DNA from: Mycobacterium sp. MFM001
Lineage (GTDB): Bacteria; Actinomycetota; Actinomycetes; Mycobacteriales; Mycobacteriaceae
Assembly: GCF_003402475.1 (NCBI RefSeq)
Contig: NZ_BFAB01000001.1
Coordinates: 124,001 to 188,000 of the forward strand
Direction of reading: 5' to 3'
DNA: 64,000 nt
Shown here: in pieces, positions 27,701 to 37,250 of the stretch
Position numbering within the stretch: position 1 is the stretch's first letter
How the letters are laid out: each line of letters begins with the position of its first letter
Notes under the pieces: generated by a model
The model's database searches: none
What the model was told of the DNA's origin: nothing
The model's input: only the letters and a program-made list of their open reading frames with translations
Position numbers and translations under genes: made by a program

Positions 27701-28471
27701 ATGAACCGGCCGTTCGACGAGCTTGTGGCAGAGGCCGATTCGGTATCGGTCGCCGGCTGGGACTTCTCCTGGCTGGAGGGTCGGGCCACCGAAGAGCGCC
27801 CGTCGTGGGGATATCAGCGGTTGCTGCGTGAGCATCTGGCGGGGGTCTCGTCTGCGCTGGACATCTATACCGGCGGGGGTGAGGTTCTGGCCGGGGCCGG
27901 TCCTTTTCCACCGACGATGGCCGCCACGGAGCCGTGGCCGCCGAACATCGCTCTCGCCACTCAGCTACTGCATCCGCTGGGTGTGGTCGTGGTCGCCACA
28001 GGTGACGAGCCGCCACTTCCGTTCGCCGATGCGGCTTTCGATCTGGTGACCAGTCGGCATCCGTCGGCCGTGTGGTGGGACGAGATCGCCAGGGTATTAA
28101 CGCCGGGCGGTACCTATTTCGCACAGCATGTCGGCGTCATCTACTTGCGCAAACTGATTGAGTACTTCATGGGGCCACAGCCTCAGTCGCGGATCCGCGG
28201 GCAATTGAACCCGGATAGCGTCGGCGACGAGGTCGCAGCAACCGGCCTGGACGTGGTTGACCTACGCCACGAGGAGATCCGGCTCGAGTTCTTTGATGTC
28301 GGGGCCGTGATCTATTTTCTGCGCAAGTTGAGTTGGGTCGTTCCGGACTTCACAGTCGCCAAGTACCACGACAAGCTACTCAGATTGCATCAGCGGATCG
28401 AAGCCGAGGGAGCTTTCGTCACCCACAGCTCACGAGTACTAATCGAGGCGCGCAAGAGGGGTCAGCGATGA
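27701..28471 (+). CDS. SAM-dependent methyltransferase
   Basis: 256 residues. The class I Rossmann SAM motif is LDIYTGGGE at about residue 52; a Tyr replaces the usual Gly. LPFADAAFDLVTSRH follows as motif II. The C-terminus is helical and basic. Substrate unknown. The stop overlaps the next gene by 4 bp (ATGA), placing it at the head of a five-gene run. It may modify the same small molecule that the downstream dehydrogenases act on. Confidence 0.82.
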   Translation: MNRPFDELVAEADSVSVAGWDFSWLEGRATEERPSWGYQRLLREHLAGVSSALDIYTGGGEVLAGAGPFPPTMAATEPWPPNIALATQLLHPLGVVVVATGDEPPLPFADAAFDLVTSRHPSAVWWDEIARVLTPGGTYFAQHVGVIYLRKLIEYFMGPQPQSRIRGQLNPDSVGDEVAATGLDVVDLRHEEIRLEFFDVGAVIYFLRKLSWVVPDFTVAKYHDKLLRLHQRIEAEGAFVTHSSRVLIEARKRGQR

Positions 28472-29532
28472 GTCAGCCAGATCGACTACGCAGCGCGATC
28501 ATCGGCGCCGGCATGGTCGGCTCGGTGCATGCTCACGCCGTGCATCGAGCTGGCGGAAAGCTCGTGGCGATCTGCGGCAGCACGCCGCAAAGCAGTCAGC
28601 GCTCCGCGCAGCGCCTCGGAGCGGAACGCGCAGCCACTGCAGAAGACATCTTCACCGCTGATGACGTCGACGTCGTGCACATCTGCACACCGAACCATCT
28701 GCACCTCGAGCAGGCCACCGCGGCCCTGGCGGCAGGAAAGCACGTCATCTGTGAAAAGCCTTTAGCCACAACAGTTGCCGACGCCGCCGCCCTCGTCGAC
28801 GCCGCCGATGCCGCCCGCACCGTCGCGGCTGTGTCGTTCATTTACCGCTTTTACGCGATGGTGCGCGAGGCTCGTTGCCGGATCACCGATGCGGCTGTGT
28901 GGCTCATGCACGGCGGCTACATGCAAGACCACATGGCTAAAGCCGACCCGCAAGGCTGGCGATCCGATCCAACGCAAAGCGGTGTTTCGATGACCTTCGC
29001 CGACATCGGCTCGCACTGGTGTGACTTGATGGAATTCGTCACCGGCCATCGCATCAGCGCTGTGGTGGCAACGGAGGCCACTGCACCGAAAGGCGACGGT
29101 GCAGTGGTCGCTTTTCGCACCGACCGCGGCGCGATCGGCAGCGTGGTCGTCAGCCAGGCCTCACCCGGCCGAAAAAACCAGTTGTCCTTCTCTTTCGACA
29201 GTCGCGAAACAGCGGTGCAGTTCGACCAGGAACACCCCGACGAGCTGATCATCGGCGGGCTGCACGCCAACACGGTGTTATCGCGTGACGGGGATGCGCT
29301 CGATCCGCGCAGCGCGCGCTACTCCGTGCTGCCCGCGGGACATCCCCAGGGATACCAGGATTGCTTCAACTTGTTTGTCGCCGACGTGTACGAGGCCATC
29401 CAAACCGGCAGCGCGCCCGAGGGATTGCCCACGTTTGCAGATGGCTTGCGCGCAGCCAAGGTTCACGCCGCGGTGGCCGCCTCGGTGTCCAGCGGTGCAT
29501 GGACCGACGTCGAATCACCGGGTGACCGGTGA
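28468..29532 (+). CDS. Gfo/Idh/MocA family dehydrogenase (first)
   Basis: 354 residues from ATG 28468, overlapping the methyltransferase stop. The N-terminal NAD(P) Rossmann fold has AIIGAGMVGSVHAH, and the family signature CEKPLA carries the catalytic Lys. The C-terminal alpha/beta sheet domain follows. Such enzymes oxidise sugars, inositols or related alcohols, often giving a lactone or ketone. It overlaps the next dehydrogenase by 4 bp (GTGA). Confidence 0.88.
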   Translation: MSQPDRLRSAIIGAGMVGSVHAHAVHRAGGKLVAICGSTPQSSQRSAQRLGAERAATAEDIFTADDVDVVHICTPNHLHLEQATAALAAGKHVICEKPLATTVADAAALVDAADAARTVAAVSFIYRFYAMVREARCRITDAAVWLMHGGYMQDHMAKADPQGWRSDPTQSGVSMTFADIGSHWCDLMEFVTGHRISAVVATEATAPKGDGAVVAFRTDRGAIGSVVVSQASPGRKNQLSFSFDSRETAVQFDQEHPDELIIGGLHANTVLSRDGDALDPRSARYSVLPAGHPQGYQDCFNLFVADVYEAIQTGSAPEGLPTFADGLRAAKVHAAVAASVSSGAWTDVESPGDR

Positions 29533-30497
29533 GCGCTAAGCCGCTGCGGCTCGCCCTCATTGGGTTGGGCAACATGGGAATGGAGCACTTGGCGATCTTC
29601 GCTAGCCTGCACCCACAGGCCCAGATCACCGCACTGGCCGACAGCCATGTCCCGTTCGCCGAACGCGCCGCCGCTTCTGTGCCGACCGCAGCCGTTTTCC
29701 ACGATCCCTTGGACTGCGTGAACAACGCCGACGTCGACGCGGTAGTGGTGGCGACCGCTGACGATACCCACCACAAGATCGTCGAAGCGTGCATCGCCCG
29801 CGGTCTGTTCGTGCTCTGCGAAAAACCGCTTACTACGTCGGCCGACCAGTCGCTGCAGTTGGTCAACGCCGAACGGGCCACTGGTCGCCGGCTGGTGCAG
29901 GTCGGTTATATGCGTCGCTACGACGCCACCTATCAGGATGTCCACCGCGCGCTGCAGTCCGGGCGCATCGGTGAACCCGTCCTGATCACTCAACGCCACC
30001 GTAATCCGCTGTCGCTCATCACCTTTGACGAACAGCAGCTCATCACGAGCTCTGCGTCCCACGACATCGACGTGTTCCGTTGGCTGTGCGGTGAGGACAT
30101 CAGCGAGGTTTCCGCCATCGCCAAGACCAGCCGCGACGGATCAACCGTGTTCGTCGTCCTCACGCTGACCTCGGAGTCGGGTGTGCTCGGCATCATGGAG
30201 CTCGGCCGCGGACCGGGGCTGGAATACGACATCGGCTGCGACATCGTCGGCAGCTCCGGGGTACTCACCCTAGCCTCGCCCGCACCTGCCGCGCGGTCTG
30301 AGGCCTGGATGCAACGTTTCCACGAGGCGTATCGCGCACAAGATGCAGCGTGGTTGGCCGCGGTGGCCGGCGAGCGTTTCACCGGAGCCTCGAGCTACGA
30401 CGGGTATGCCACCAACGTTGTCATCGATGCGGCGCTGGCTTCCCTGGCCAGTGGTCACCCATATTCGGTACGGCAGACGCGAAAGTCGGAAATCTGA
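29529..30497 (+). CDS. Gfo/Idh/MocA family dehydrogenase (second)
   Basis: 322 residues. The Rossmann loop is LIGLGNMGMEHL and the catalytic motif is CEKPLTT; VGYMRRYDATY is typical of inositol/sugar dehydrogenases of this family. It is a paralog of the preceding gene, not an identical duplicate, so the two may act on different intermediates. GTG at 29529 overlaps the first dehydrogenase stop. Confidence 0.88.
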   Translation: MSAKPLRLALIGLGNMGMEHLAIFASLHPQAQITALADSHVPFAERAAASVPTAAVFHDPLDCVNNADVDAVVVATADDTHHKIVEACIARGLFVLCEKPLTTSADQSLQLVNAERATGRRLVQVGYMRRYDATYQDVHRALQSGRIGEPVLITQRHRNPLSLITFDEQQLITSSASHDIDVFRWLCGEDISEVSAIAKTSRDGSTVFVVLTLTSESGVLGIMELGRGPGLEYDIGCDIVGSSGVLTLASPAPAARSEAWMQRFHEAYRAQDAAWLAAVAGERFTGASSYDGYATNVVIDAALASLASGHPYSVRQTRKSEI

Positions 30498-30609
30498 AGT
30501 GACCGTGCCAGCACTGCGGCGCGGAAACCGACATCGCGGCCGAACCGGATGACGCTTCACCAACGCAATCTCGCCTATTTCAACCCGCGAGAGTCCTAGC
30601 ATCACCCCC

Positions 30610-31590
30610 ATGTCGCAACTGAATACTGCACGCGGACCGATCGATACTGCCGACCTCGGCGTCACGCTGATGCACGAGCACGTGTTCATCATGACCACCG
30701 AGATCGCGTTGAACTATCCCGAAGCCTGGGGCGACGAGGAGCAGCGGGTCGCCGACGCTGTCAACCGACTCAACGAACTGAAAGCCCGCGGCGTCGACAC
30801 CATCGTCGACCTGACCGTGATCGGGCTGGGCCGCTACATCCCGCGCATCGCGCGCGTCGCTGCGGCCACCGATCTGAATATCGTTGTGGCAACCGGGCTT
30901 TACACCTACAATGACGTGCCGTTCCGGTTCCACTACGAGGGTCCGGGCGGACTGCTGGACGGCCCGGAGATCATGACCGAGATGTTCGTCCGCGACATCG
31001 AACAAGGCATCGCTGATACCGGTATCAAAGCGGGCATCCTCAAGTGTGCGACCGACGAGCCCGGCATCACCCCTGGCGTCGAGCGCGTGCTGCGGGCCGT
31101 CGCCCAGGCGCACAAACGCACCGGAGTGCCGATCTCCACCCACACCCACGCAGGCCTGCGCCGCGGGCTCGAGCAGCAACGCATCTTCGAATCCGAAGGC
31201 GTCGACCTCTCCCGGGTGGTGATCGGGCACTCGGGTGACAGCACCGATGTCGGCTACCTCGAGGAGCTCATCGCCGCGGGGTCGTATCTGGGGATGGACC
31301 GGTTCGGCATCGACGTGATCCTGCCCTTCGAGGAACGCGTCGGCATCGTGGCGACGATGTGCGAACGCGGGCACGCCGACAAGATGGTGCTGTCGCACGA
31401 CGCCAACTGCTACTTCGACGCGCTGCCCGAAGACCTCGTGCCACAGATCGCACCCAATTGGCACTACCTGCACATCCACAACGACGTGATCCCGGCGCTG
31501 AAGGAACGCGGCGTCACCGACGAGCAACTGCACACCATGCTCGTCGACAACCCGCAGCGAATCTTCGAACGGCAGGGCGGCTATGAATGA
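30610..31590 (+). CDS. php: Phosphotriesterase-like lactonase (Php)
   Basis: 326 residues, TIM-barrel amidohydrolase. Binuclear metal ligands are all present: His22 and His24 (MHEH), carboxylated Lys145 (GILKCATDE), His178 and His207, plus Asp264 (SHDANC). Enzymes of this group hydrolyse lactones well and phosphotriesters poorly. Corresponds to Rv0230c. It overlaps the AMP-ligase gene by 8 bp. There is a 112-bp gap after the second dehydrogenase, without a strong Shine-Dalgarno. Confidence 0.93.
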   Translation: MSQLNTARGPIDTADLGVTLMHEHVFIMTTEIALNYPEAWGDEEQRVADAVNRLNELKARGVDTIVDLTVIGLGRYIPRIARVAAATDLNIVVATGLYTYNDVPFRFHYEGPGGLLDGPEIMTEMFVRDIEQGIADTGIKAGILKCATDEPGITPGVERVLRAVAQAHKRTGVPISTHTHAGLRRGLEQQRIFESEGVDLSRVVIGHSGDSTDVGYLEELIAAGSYLGMDRFGIDVILPFEERVGIVATMCERGHADKMVLSHDANCYFDALPEDLVPQIAPNWHYLHIHNDVIPALKERGVTDEQLHTMLVDNPQRIFERQGGYE

Positions 31591-33037
31591 GATCCCGCCG
31601 ATCGGCACCCAGATCGCACAGCTGGCCGCCAAAGCCCCCGACGAACCCGCCGTCACCTGCGACGGCCAGACCATCACCCGCGCGGAGCTGGACCGCTCGA
31701 CCAACCGCCTGGCCCGCGCCTACGCCGAACGAGGCGTGGGCGCAGGCGACTACGTGACGATCGTGCTGCCGAATTCGATCGAGTGGGTACAGGCCACCGT
31801 CGCCTGCTGGAAGCTGGGCGCGGTGCCCCAGCCGCTGTCCCCGCGGCTTCCGGCAGCCGAATTCGCGGGCATCCTCGAGCTACGGCCCCGAGCCCTACTT
31901 GTCGGCCGTGGACATCCTGGAATCCCCAGTGTGCCAGCAGGATTCACGCCAAATACCTCCGACGATCCGCTGCCCGAAGCGGTGTCGCCGTGCTGGAAGT
32001 CGATGGCCTCCGGCGGCAGCACCGGTCGCCCCAAATTGATCGAAGCTGGCGGCGACAACCGGATACCGCCCGAGATCGGCTACCCGTTGGGCGCGCAAGA
32101 GGGCGACGTCAACCTGATCTCGGTGCCGCTGACCCACAACACCGGCTTCACCACCGCGGTGGTCGGCCTGTTGATGCGCCACCACCTGGTGCTGATGCCC
32201 AGGTTCGAGCCGCACGAATTCCTGCGGCTGGTCACCGAACATCGCGTCACGTTCCTGACCACAGTGCCGACGATCATGCAGCGTCTGCTGCCGGTGTATC
32301 GCGCCGATCCGAGTGCCTACGACCTGTCATCGATCCGGCGGTTCTGGCATCTCGGAGCACCATGCCCGCCGGCCATCAAGCAGGCGTGGATCGATCTGCT
32401 CGGCCCGGAAAAGGTGTGGGAACTCTACGGCGGCACCGAACTTCAGGCTCTGACGTTCATCTCGGGCGACCAATGGCTGACCCATCGCGGCTCGGTAGGT
32501 GTCGTGGTCGCCGGCGAAATGAAAGTGCTCGACGACGATGGCCGGGAATGTCCGCCCGGCGTCGTCGGCGAGATCTACATGCGCCCCAGTCCCGGCACCG
32601 CGCCGACCTACCGCTACGTCGGCGTCACCGCCAAGAGCCGCGACGGCTGGGATTCGCTGGGCGATCTGGGCTACTTCGACGAAGACGGGTTTTTGTACCT
32701 ATCGGATCGGCGCGTCGACATGTTCACCGTCGGCGGCCGCAACGTCTATCCCGCCGAAATCGAGAATGCGTTGTCGGCACATCCGGATGTTTTGTCTTGC
32801 TTGGTGGTTGGCGTGCCCGACGACGATCTGGGCCAAGTGCCCTACGCCCTGGTTCAAGCCGAGACTCTGGATGAGCAAGCGGTGCAAGCATTTCTGGCCG
32901 AACGCATTGCCGCATACAAGGTGCCACGCCACGTCGAGTTCGTCGACACCCCGCTGCGCGACGACGCCGGCAAGGCGAGGCGTTCCGCGGTGCGCGCCGA
33001 AGTCATGGCGCGATTGCGTCCTCTTGGCGCCGGCTGA
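31583..33037 (+). CDS. AMP-forming acyl-CoA synthetase (ANL family)
   Basis: 484 residues. ATP-binding motif ASGGSTGRPK and the adenylate motif WELYGGTE are present. Hinge and C-terminal motifs are GDLGYFDEDGFLYLSDR, then GGRNVYPAEIE, and the catalytic Lys lies in DDAGKARRS, less canonical than TGK. It is shorter than long-chain FadDs and resembles ligases for cyclic or short carboxylic acids (bile-acid or crotonobetaine type). It likely activates the acid released by the preceding lactonase (inferred). Its last 35 bp overlap the convergent acyltransferase. Confidence 0.87.
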   Translation: MNEIPPIGTQIAQLAAKAPDEPAVTCDGQTITRAELDRSTNRLARAYAERGVGAGDYVTIVLPNSIEWVQATVACWKLGAVPQPLSPRLPAAEFAGILELRPRALLVGRGHPGIPSVPAGFTPNTSDDPLPEAVSPCWKSMASGGSTGRPKLIEAGGDNRIPPEIGYPLGAQEGDVNLISVPLTHNTGFTTAVVGLLMRHHLVLMPRFEPHEFLRLVTEHRVTFLTTVPTIMQRLLPVYRADPSAYDLSSIRRFWHLGAPCPPAIKQAWIDLLGPEKVWELYGGTELQALTFISGDQWLTHRGSVGVVVAGEMKVLDDDGRECPPGVVGEIYMRPSPGTAPTYRYVGVTAKSRDGWDSLGDLGYFDEDGFLYLSDRRVDMFTVGGRNVYPAEIENALSAHPDVLSCLVVGVPDDDLGQVPYALVQAETLDEQAVQAFLAERIAAYKVPRHVEFVDTPLRDDAGKARRSAVRAEVMARLRPLGAG

Positions 33038-34157
33038 CCGCCTCACGCCGGCGGATCTCCCACTGCCGCAACGCTTCCCGGCAGGGTGACTCGACCAGCG
33101 CGTAGCTCACGGCGGCGATCGCGATGGCGAAGATCAGAGTCAACACCAACACCTCGGGCATGTGGCCGCGGAACGAGAACTCGCCGATCACCGGGAACAC
33201 CATGGTCAGCGCCGCCAGGTGCCAGATGAAAATGCCATAGGACCAGCGGCCCAGCGTCACCATCGGCGCGCTGCCCAACAGCCGGTGCGGGGTGTCGGGC
33301 CGGTCCAGGACCAGCGGCGCCACTAGCGCGGCCGCCAGCAGTGAACCCATCGCGGTCTTCACCGCGAACTGCGCGGCGGTGCTGGGCGTCAACCCCGCCG
33401 GACCCGCCAACGGCGAGGCGGCCACCAGATAGGCGCCGGCGGCGACGACGGCCATCAGCAGCCGGCGCCGCGCCAGCCGATGCGGTAAGCCGATCGGGCT
33501 GTGCACCCACTCCGCGAGCAGCATGCCGGCGGCGAACCAGGAGAAAAACGCCGGCGGCCAGTTCAGCGGGTTGAGCCCGGACGCCGCGTGGAAGGGAATC
33601 CAGCCCCACAGCCAGCTGGCGATCCCCAGCCCGGCGATCACCGGCACCCGGAAGCGCACCGGTAACCGGGCGGCCAGTAGCGCGAGGATCGGCAGCGCCA
33701 TATAGAAGGTGACCTCAACCGACAGGCTCCACATTTGGGTCAGTCCGGCGGTCAGCGTCAGCGGCACGTAGACCTGCGTCAGCGTCAGGTTCGCCAGCCA
33801 GACGGTCAGGCTGGCGTGCTCGGCGTCGGGCAGCAGGGTCAGGATCACCACGACGGCCACCACATACGCCGGCATGATGCGCACCACCCGCGAGCGCAGA
33901 TAGTGACCGGTCGACGGGCTGGGTCCCAGCCCGCGGGCCGCCGCGGCGTGCCCGCGCCACAGCAGGAAGCCCGACAACGCGAAGAACACCGCGACCGCCA
34001 AGTCGAAGCGGCCGAACAGCCGGCCGTCGACCCCGCTGGAATGCCCGGTCTGGAACGCGACGTGGGTGATGACGACGCCAATGGCCGCGCACGCGCGCAT
34101 ACCCTCGACGGCGGGCAGGAAGCTGCGGGTCCCGCCCACCTGCTGGCCATCGCTCAT
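33003..34157 (-). CDS. Membrane acyltransferase, TmaT-like (acyltransferase 3 family)
   Basis: 384 residues with about ten membrane helices. FLPAVEGMRACAAIGVV and THVAF mark the acyltransferase-3 N-terminus with the conserved His, and FFALSGFLLWR follows. Corresponds to Rv0228. Its corynebacterial counterpart TmaT acetylates trehalose monomycolate before export (literature, recalled). Divergent from the DUF3068 gene by 123 bp, in line with an envelope-assembly cluster. Confidence 0.88.
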   Translation of the reverse strand: MSDGQQVGGTRSFLPAVEGMRACAAIGVVITHVAFQTGHSSGVDGRLFGRFDLAVAVFFALSGFLLWRGHAAAARGLGPSPSTGHYLRSRVVRIMPAYVVAVVVILTLLPDAEHASLTVWLANLTLTQVYVPLTLTAGLTQMWSLSVEVTFYMALPILALLAARLPVRFRVPVIAGLGIASWLWGWIPFHAASGLNPLNWPPAFFSWFAAGMLLAEWVHSPIGLPHRLARRRLLMAVVAAGAYLVAASPLAGPAGLTPSTAAQFAVKTAMGSLLAAALVAPLVLDRPDTPHRLLGSAPMVTLGRWSYGIFIWHLAALTMVFPVIGEFSFRGHMPEVLVLTLIFAIAIAAVSYALVESPCREALRQWEIRRREAVSRRQEDAIAP

Positions 34158-34280
34158 GGGAGACAGTGTGCCTGCGATGCAACGCAGGACTAAGCCGGCA
34201 CCTTAAATTTTGCTGTTAGGGTCAAACGAGTTTTGGCTTTGCTCCAGGTCGGCCGGTCTTGGACCAGAAGGAGGACGCGG

Positions 34281-35528
34281 GTGAACCGAGCAGTCATGTT
34301 GCGGATCGCCGCATGCGGAATCATGGGGCTCGGGGCCGCCCTGCTGATCGCCGCGCTGCTGCTCTGGACGTATACCGCCAGCAGAATCACCAAGATTCCG
34401 CTGAACCTGGACACCACGCTGATCAGCGACGGCAGCGGAACCGCCCTGGACCCCGCGTCTCTGTCCGGCGACCACTTCGTCGTCGACAAGAACGTGCCGC
34501 TGGTTTCCCAGCAGCAGATCAGCGTCGAGTCGCCCGCCAACGCCGACGTCGTCACCTTCCAGGTGGGCACGTCGGTTCGGCGCACCGACAAGCAGAAGGA
34601 CACCGGCCTGCTGCTGGCACTGGTCGACACCGTCACCATCAACCGCAAGACGGCGATGGCGGTATCCGACGAGACCCATCCCGGCGGCGCCGTACAAAAG
34701 CCGCGCACCATCAACGACGACAACCCGCCGACGAACATCGCGCTGCCGCACGACGGGCTGTCCTACCGGTTCCCGTTCCACACCGAAAAGCAGACGTACT
34801 CCTACTTCGACCCGATTGCGCAGAAGGCGTTCGACGCCAACTACAGCGCCGAAGAAGACGTCAACGGCCTGACCACCTACAAGTTCACCCAGAACGTCGG
34901 GTATGACGACGACGGCAAGCTGGTCGACCCGGTGAAATACCCGTCGCTCTACGCCAACGACGAGGACAGCAAGGCCACGGCGACGGCCGCGATGTGGGAC
35001 GTCCCCAGCGACAACCCGGACGAGAAGATCACCATGACCCGCTACTACGCGGCGCAGAAGACCTTCTGGGTGGACCCCGAGTCGGGCACCATCGTCAAGG
35101 AAGAAGTGCACGCCAACCACTACTTCGCCCGCGACCCGCTGAAGCCCGAGGTGGCGCTGGCCGACTACAAGGTCACCACCAACGAAGAGACGATCGAGGC
35201 GCAGGTCAACGCGGCCCGCAACGAGCGCGACCGCCTGGCGCTGTGGTCGCGGGTGCTGCCGATCACCTTCACCGCCGCCGGCTTGATCGCACTGATCGGC
35301 GGGGTGCTGCTCGGTACATTCAGCTTGCGGACCGAGGCGGCGCTGCTCGACCCGGGCCTGGACACCGCCGACCATGGCTTCTTCGGCCGCGGCGGACCGC
35401 CGGCCGAGCCGGTGCCCGGGGCCGAGGCCGAGACCGAGAAGCTGCCCACACCGCCGTCCGACCTCCATCGAGATGCCGGTCCGCCGCCACCGGCCCCGCC
35501 CGAGTCCGGTCCGCCCGACCGGACCTAG
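34281..35528 (+). CDS. DUF3068 membrane-anchored envelope protein
   Basis: 415 residues. An N-terminal membrane segment (about residues 8-32), a long extracytoplasmic domain, a second membrane helix near residue 330, and a proline-rich cytoplasmic tail. Corresponds to Rv0227c, in a conserved cluster with TmaT and MtrP homologs. GTG at 34281 follows AGAAGGAGGACGCGG; the upstream ATG at 34233 lacks such a site. Function is not known, probably trehalose-mycolate or porin-related (inferred). Confidence 0.88.
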   Translation: MNRAVMLRIAACGIMGLGAALLIAALLLWTYTASRITKIPLNLDTTLISDGSGTALDPASLSGDHFVVDKNVPLVSQQQISVESPANADVVTFQVGTSVRRTDKQKDTGLLLALVDTVTINRKTAMAVSDETHPGGAVQKPRTINDDNPPTNIALPHDGLSYRFPFHTEKQTYSYFDPIAQKAFDANYSAEEDVNGLTTYKFTQNVGYDDDGKLVDPVKYPSLYANDEDSKATATAAMWDVPSDNPDEKITMTRYYAAQKTFWVDPESGTIVKEEVHANHYFARDPLKPEVALADYKVTTNEETIEAQVNAARNERDRLALWSRVLPITFTAAGLIALIGGVLLGTFSLRTEAALLDPGLDTADHGFFGRGGPPAEPVPGAEAETEKLPTPPSDLHRDAGPPPPAPPESGPPDRT

Positions 35529-35537
35529 CCGCCCAGG

Positions 35538-37250
35538 GTGACCGGGATCGGCCGCTGGGTTGTGCAGTGGTCCCGTCCCGGGTACGCGCTGGTGCTGGCG
35601 CTGCTGGTGACCGGGCCGCTGCTGAGGCCGGGTTATCTGCTGTTGCGCGACGCGGTGTCCACGCCGCGGTCCTATCTGTCCGACAGTGCGCTGGGTCTCT
35701 CCGAATCGGCGCCGCGGGCGACGCCGCAGGATTTCGCGGTGGCTTTGGCTTCCCATGTCGTCGATGGCGGCGTGGTGGTCAAGGCGCTGCTCATTGCGGG
35801 CCTGTGGCTGGCGGGTTGGGGGGCGGCCCGCTTGGTTGTTGCCGTGCTGCCCGACGCTGGGGCAAGCGGCCAGTTCGTCGCGACCACGTTGGCGATCTGG
35901 AATCCCTATGTCGGTGAACGACTGCTGCAAGGGCACTGGAGTCTGCTGGTGGGCTACGGCTGCCTTCCCTGGGTGGCGACGACGATGCTCACGCTGCGGT
36001 CGGCAGGCGGGTGGCCGCGGTTCTTCGGGCTGGCGTTCTGGATCGCGCTGGCCGGGCTGACGCCGACCGGGCTCATGCTGGCTGCGACGGTGGCGCTGGT
36101 CTGTGTGGTGGCGCCTGGACTTGGCCACCCGCGCTGGCTGTGTGCTTTGGCGACGCTGGCGGGCGCGGTGGTGGCGGCGTCGCCGTGGTTGACGGCGACG
36201 GTGCTTGGCTCGTCCTTGCCGGCGGAGCAAGGTGCCGCGATTACGGCGTTTGCGGCGCGCGCCGAGCCGGGTCTGGGCACTCTGGGCAGCCTGGCCAGTC
36301 TGGGCGGCATCTGGAACGGTGAGGCGGTACCACCAACTCGCGCAACACTTTTCGCTCTGGTTTCGGCGGTTGTGTTGCTCGGTGTGGTCGTGTGTGGACT
36401 GCCGGTCGTGCTGCGGCGTCCGGCGGCGGTTCCGCTCCTGGTGCTGGCGGCGGTGTCGGTGCTGGTGCCTTCGGTGTTGGCCACCGGTCCGGGCCTGGCG
36501 GTGCTGCGGGCCGTCGTCGACGCCGCGTCGGGCCTTGGTGTGCTGCGCGACGGGCAGAAGTGGGTGGCGCTGGCGATGCCCGGCTACGCGCTGGCGGGCG
36601 GAGGTGCGGTCCTGACGCTGCGCCGTTGGGTGTACCCCGCGGTGACAGCGCTAACCTGTTGTGCCGCATTGGTATTGACGCTGCCCGACCTGGCCTGGGG
36701 TATCTGGGGCAAGGTGGAGCCGGTGCACTACCCGCCCGGCTGGGCCGCGGTCGCGGCGGCGATCAACGACCACCCCGGAGCGGTGGCGGTGTTACCGGCC
36801 GGCAGCATGCGCCGATTCTCGTGGTCGGGCCCGGCGCCCGTGCTGGATCCGCTGCCCCGCTGGGTGCGCGCCGATGTGCTGACCACCGGCGACCTCACCA
36901 TTTCCGGGGTGACCGTTCCCGGCGAGGGCAGCCGGGCCCGCGCGGTGCAACAGCTGCTGTTAACGGGCGCGGATCCCGGTGAGCTGGCCCGCGCCGGTGT
37001 GGCGTGGCTGGTCGTCGAACGGGACACGCCTGGCGAGATGGGCGCTGCGGCACGGACTTTCGATCGACTGCCGCCGGTCTATCGCGGGGTCGACCTGGAG
37101 CTGTATCGACTCGGCGGCGACAGTGTCGGCGCGCCAGCAGGTCGGCTGGCCGTCCTTGTCGCACATTTCGTGTGGCTGGCGATGCTCCTTGGCGGGGGCG
37201 TTGGCTACGCCGTCACCAGGCTGTTCATAGCCAGGGGTGTCCCGAAGTAA
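35538..37250 (+). CDS. Multi-spanning membrane protein (Rv0226c-like)
   Basis: 570 residues, about 11 membrane helices, then a soluble loop near residues 390-530. The general shape resembles GT-C glycosyltransferases of the AftD/Emb type, but no catalytic motif is clear. It follows the DUF3068 gene by 9 bp, so it is the same operon. Corresponds to Rv0226c. The 3' end overlaps the convergent NAD(P)-binding gene by 46 bp. Confidence 0.85.
   Translation: MTGIGRWVVQWSRPGYALVLALLVTGPLLRPGYLLLRDAVSTPRSYLSDSALGLSESAPRATPQDFAVALASHVVDGGVVVKALLIAGLWLAGWGAARLVVAVLPDAGASGQFVATTLAIWNPYVGERLLQGHWSLLVGYGCLPWVATTMLTLRSAGGWPRFFGLAFWIALAGLTPTGLMLAATVALVCVVAPGLGHPRWLCALATLAGAVVAASPWLTATVLGSSLPAEQGAAITAFAARAEPGLGTLGSLASLGGIWNGEAVPPTRATLFALVSAVVLLGVVVCGLPVVLRRPAAVPLLVLAAVSVLVPSVLATGPGLAVLRAVVDAASGLGVLRDGQKWVALAMPGYALAGGGAVLTLRRWVYPAVTALTCCAALVLTLPDLAWGIWGKVEPVHYPPGWAAVAAAINDHPGAVAVLPAGSMRRFSWSGPAPVLDPLPRWVRADVLTTGDLTISGVTVPGEGSRARAVQQLLLTGADPGELARAGVAWLVVERDTPGEMGAAARTFDRLPPVYRGVDLELYRLGGDSVGAPAGRLAVLVAHFVWLAMLLGGGVGYAVTRLFIARGVPK

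Noticed and set aside
34203..36230. 675-residue minus-strand frame across the DUF3068 and membrane genes
   Set aside because: Spans two real genes and is low-complexity Arg/Gln/Gly sequence.
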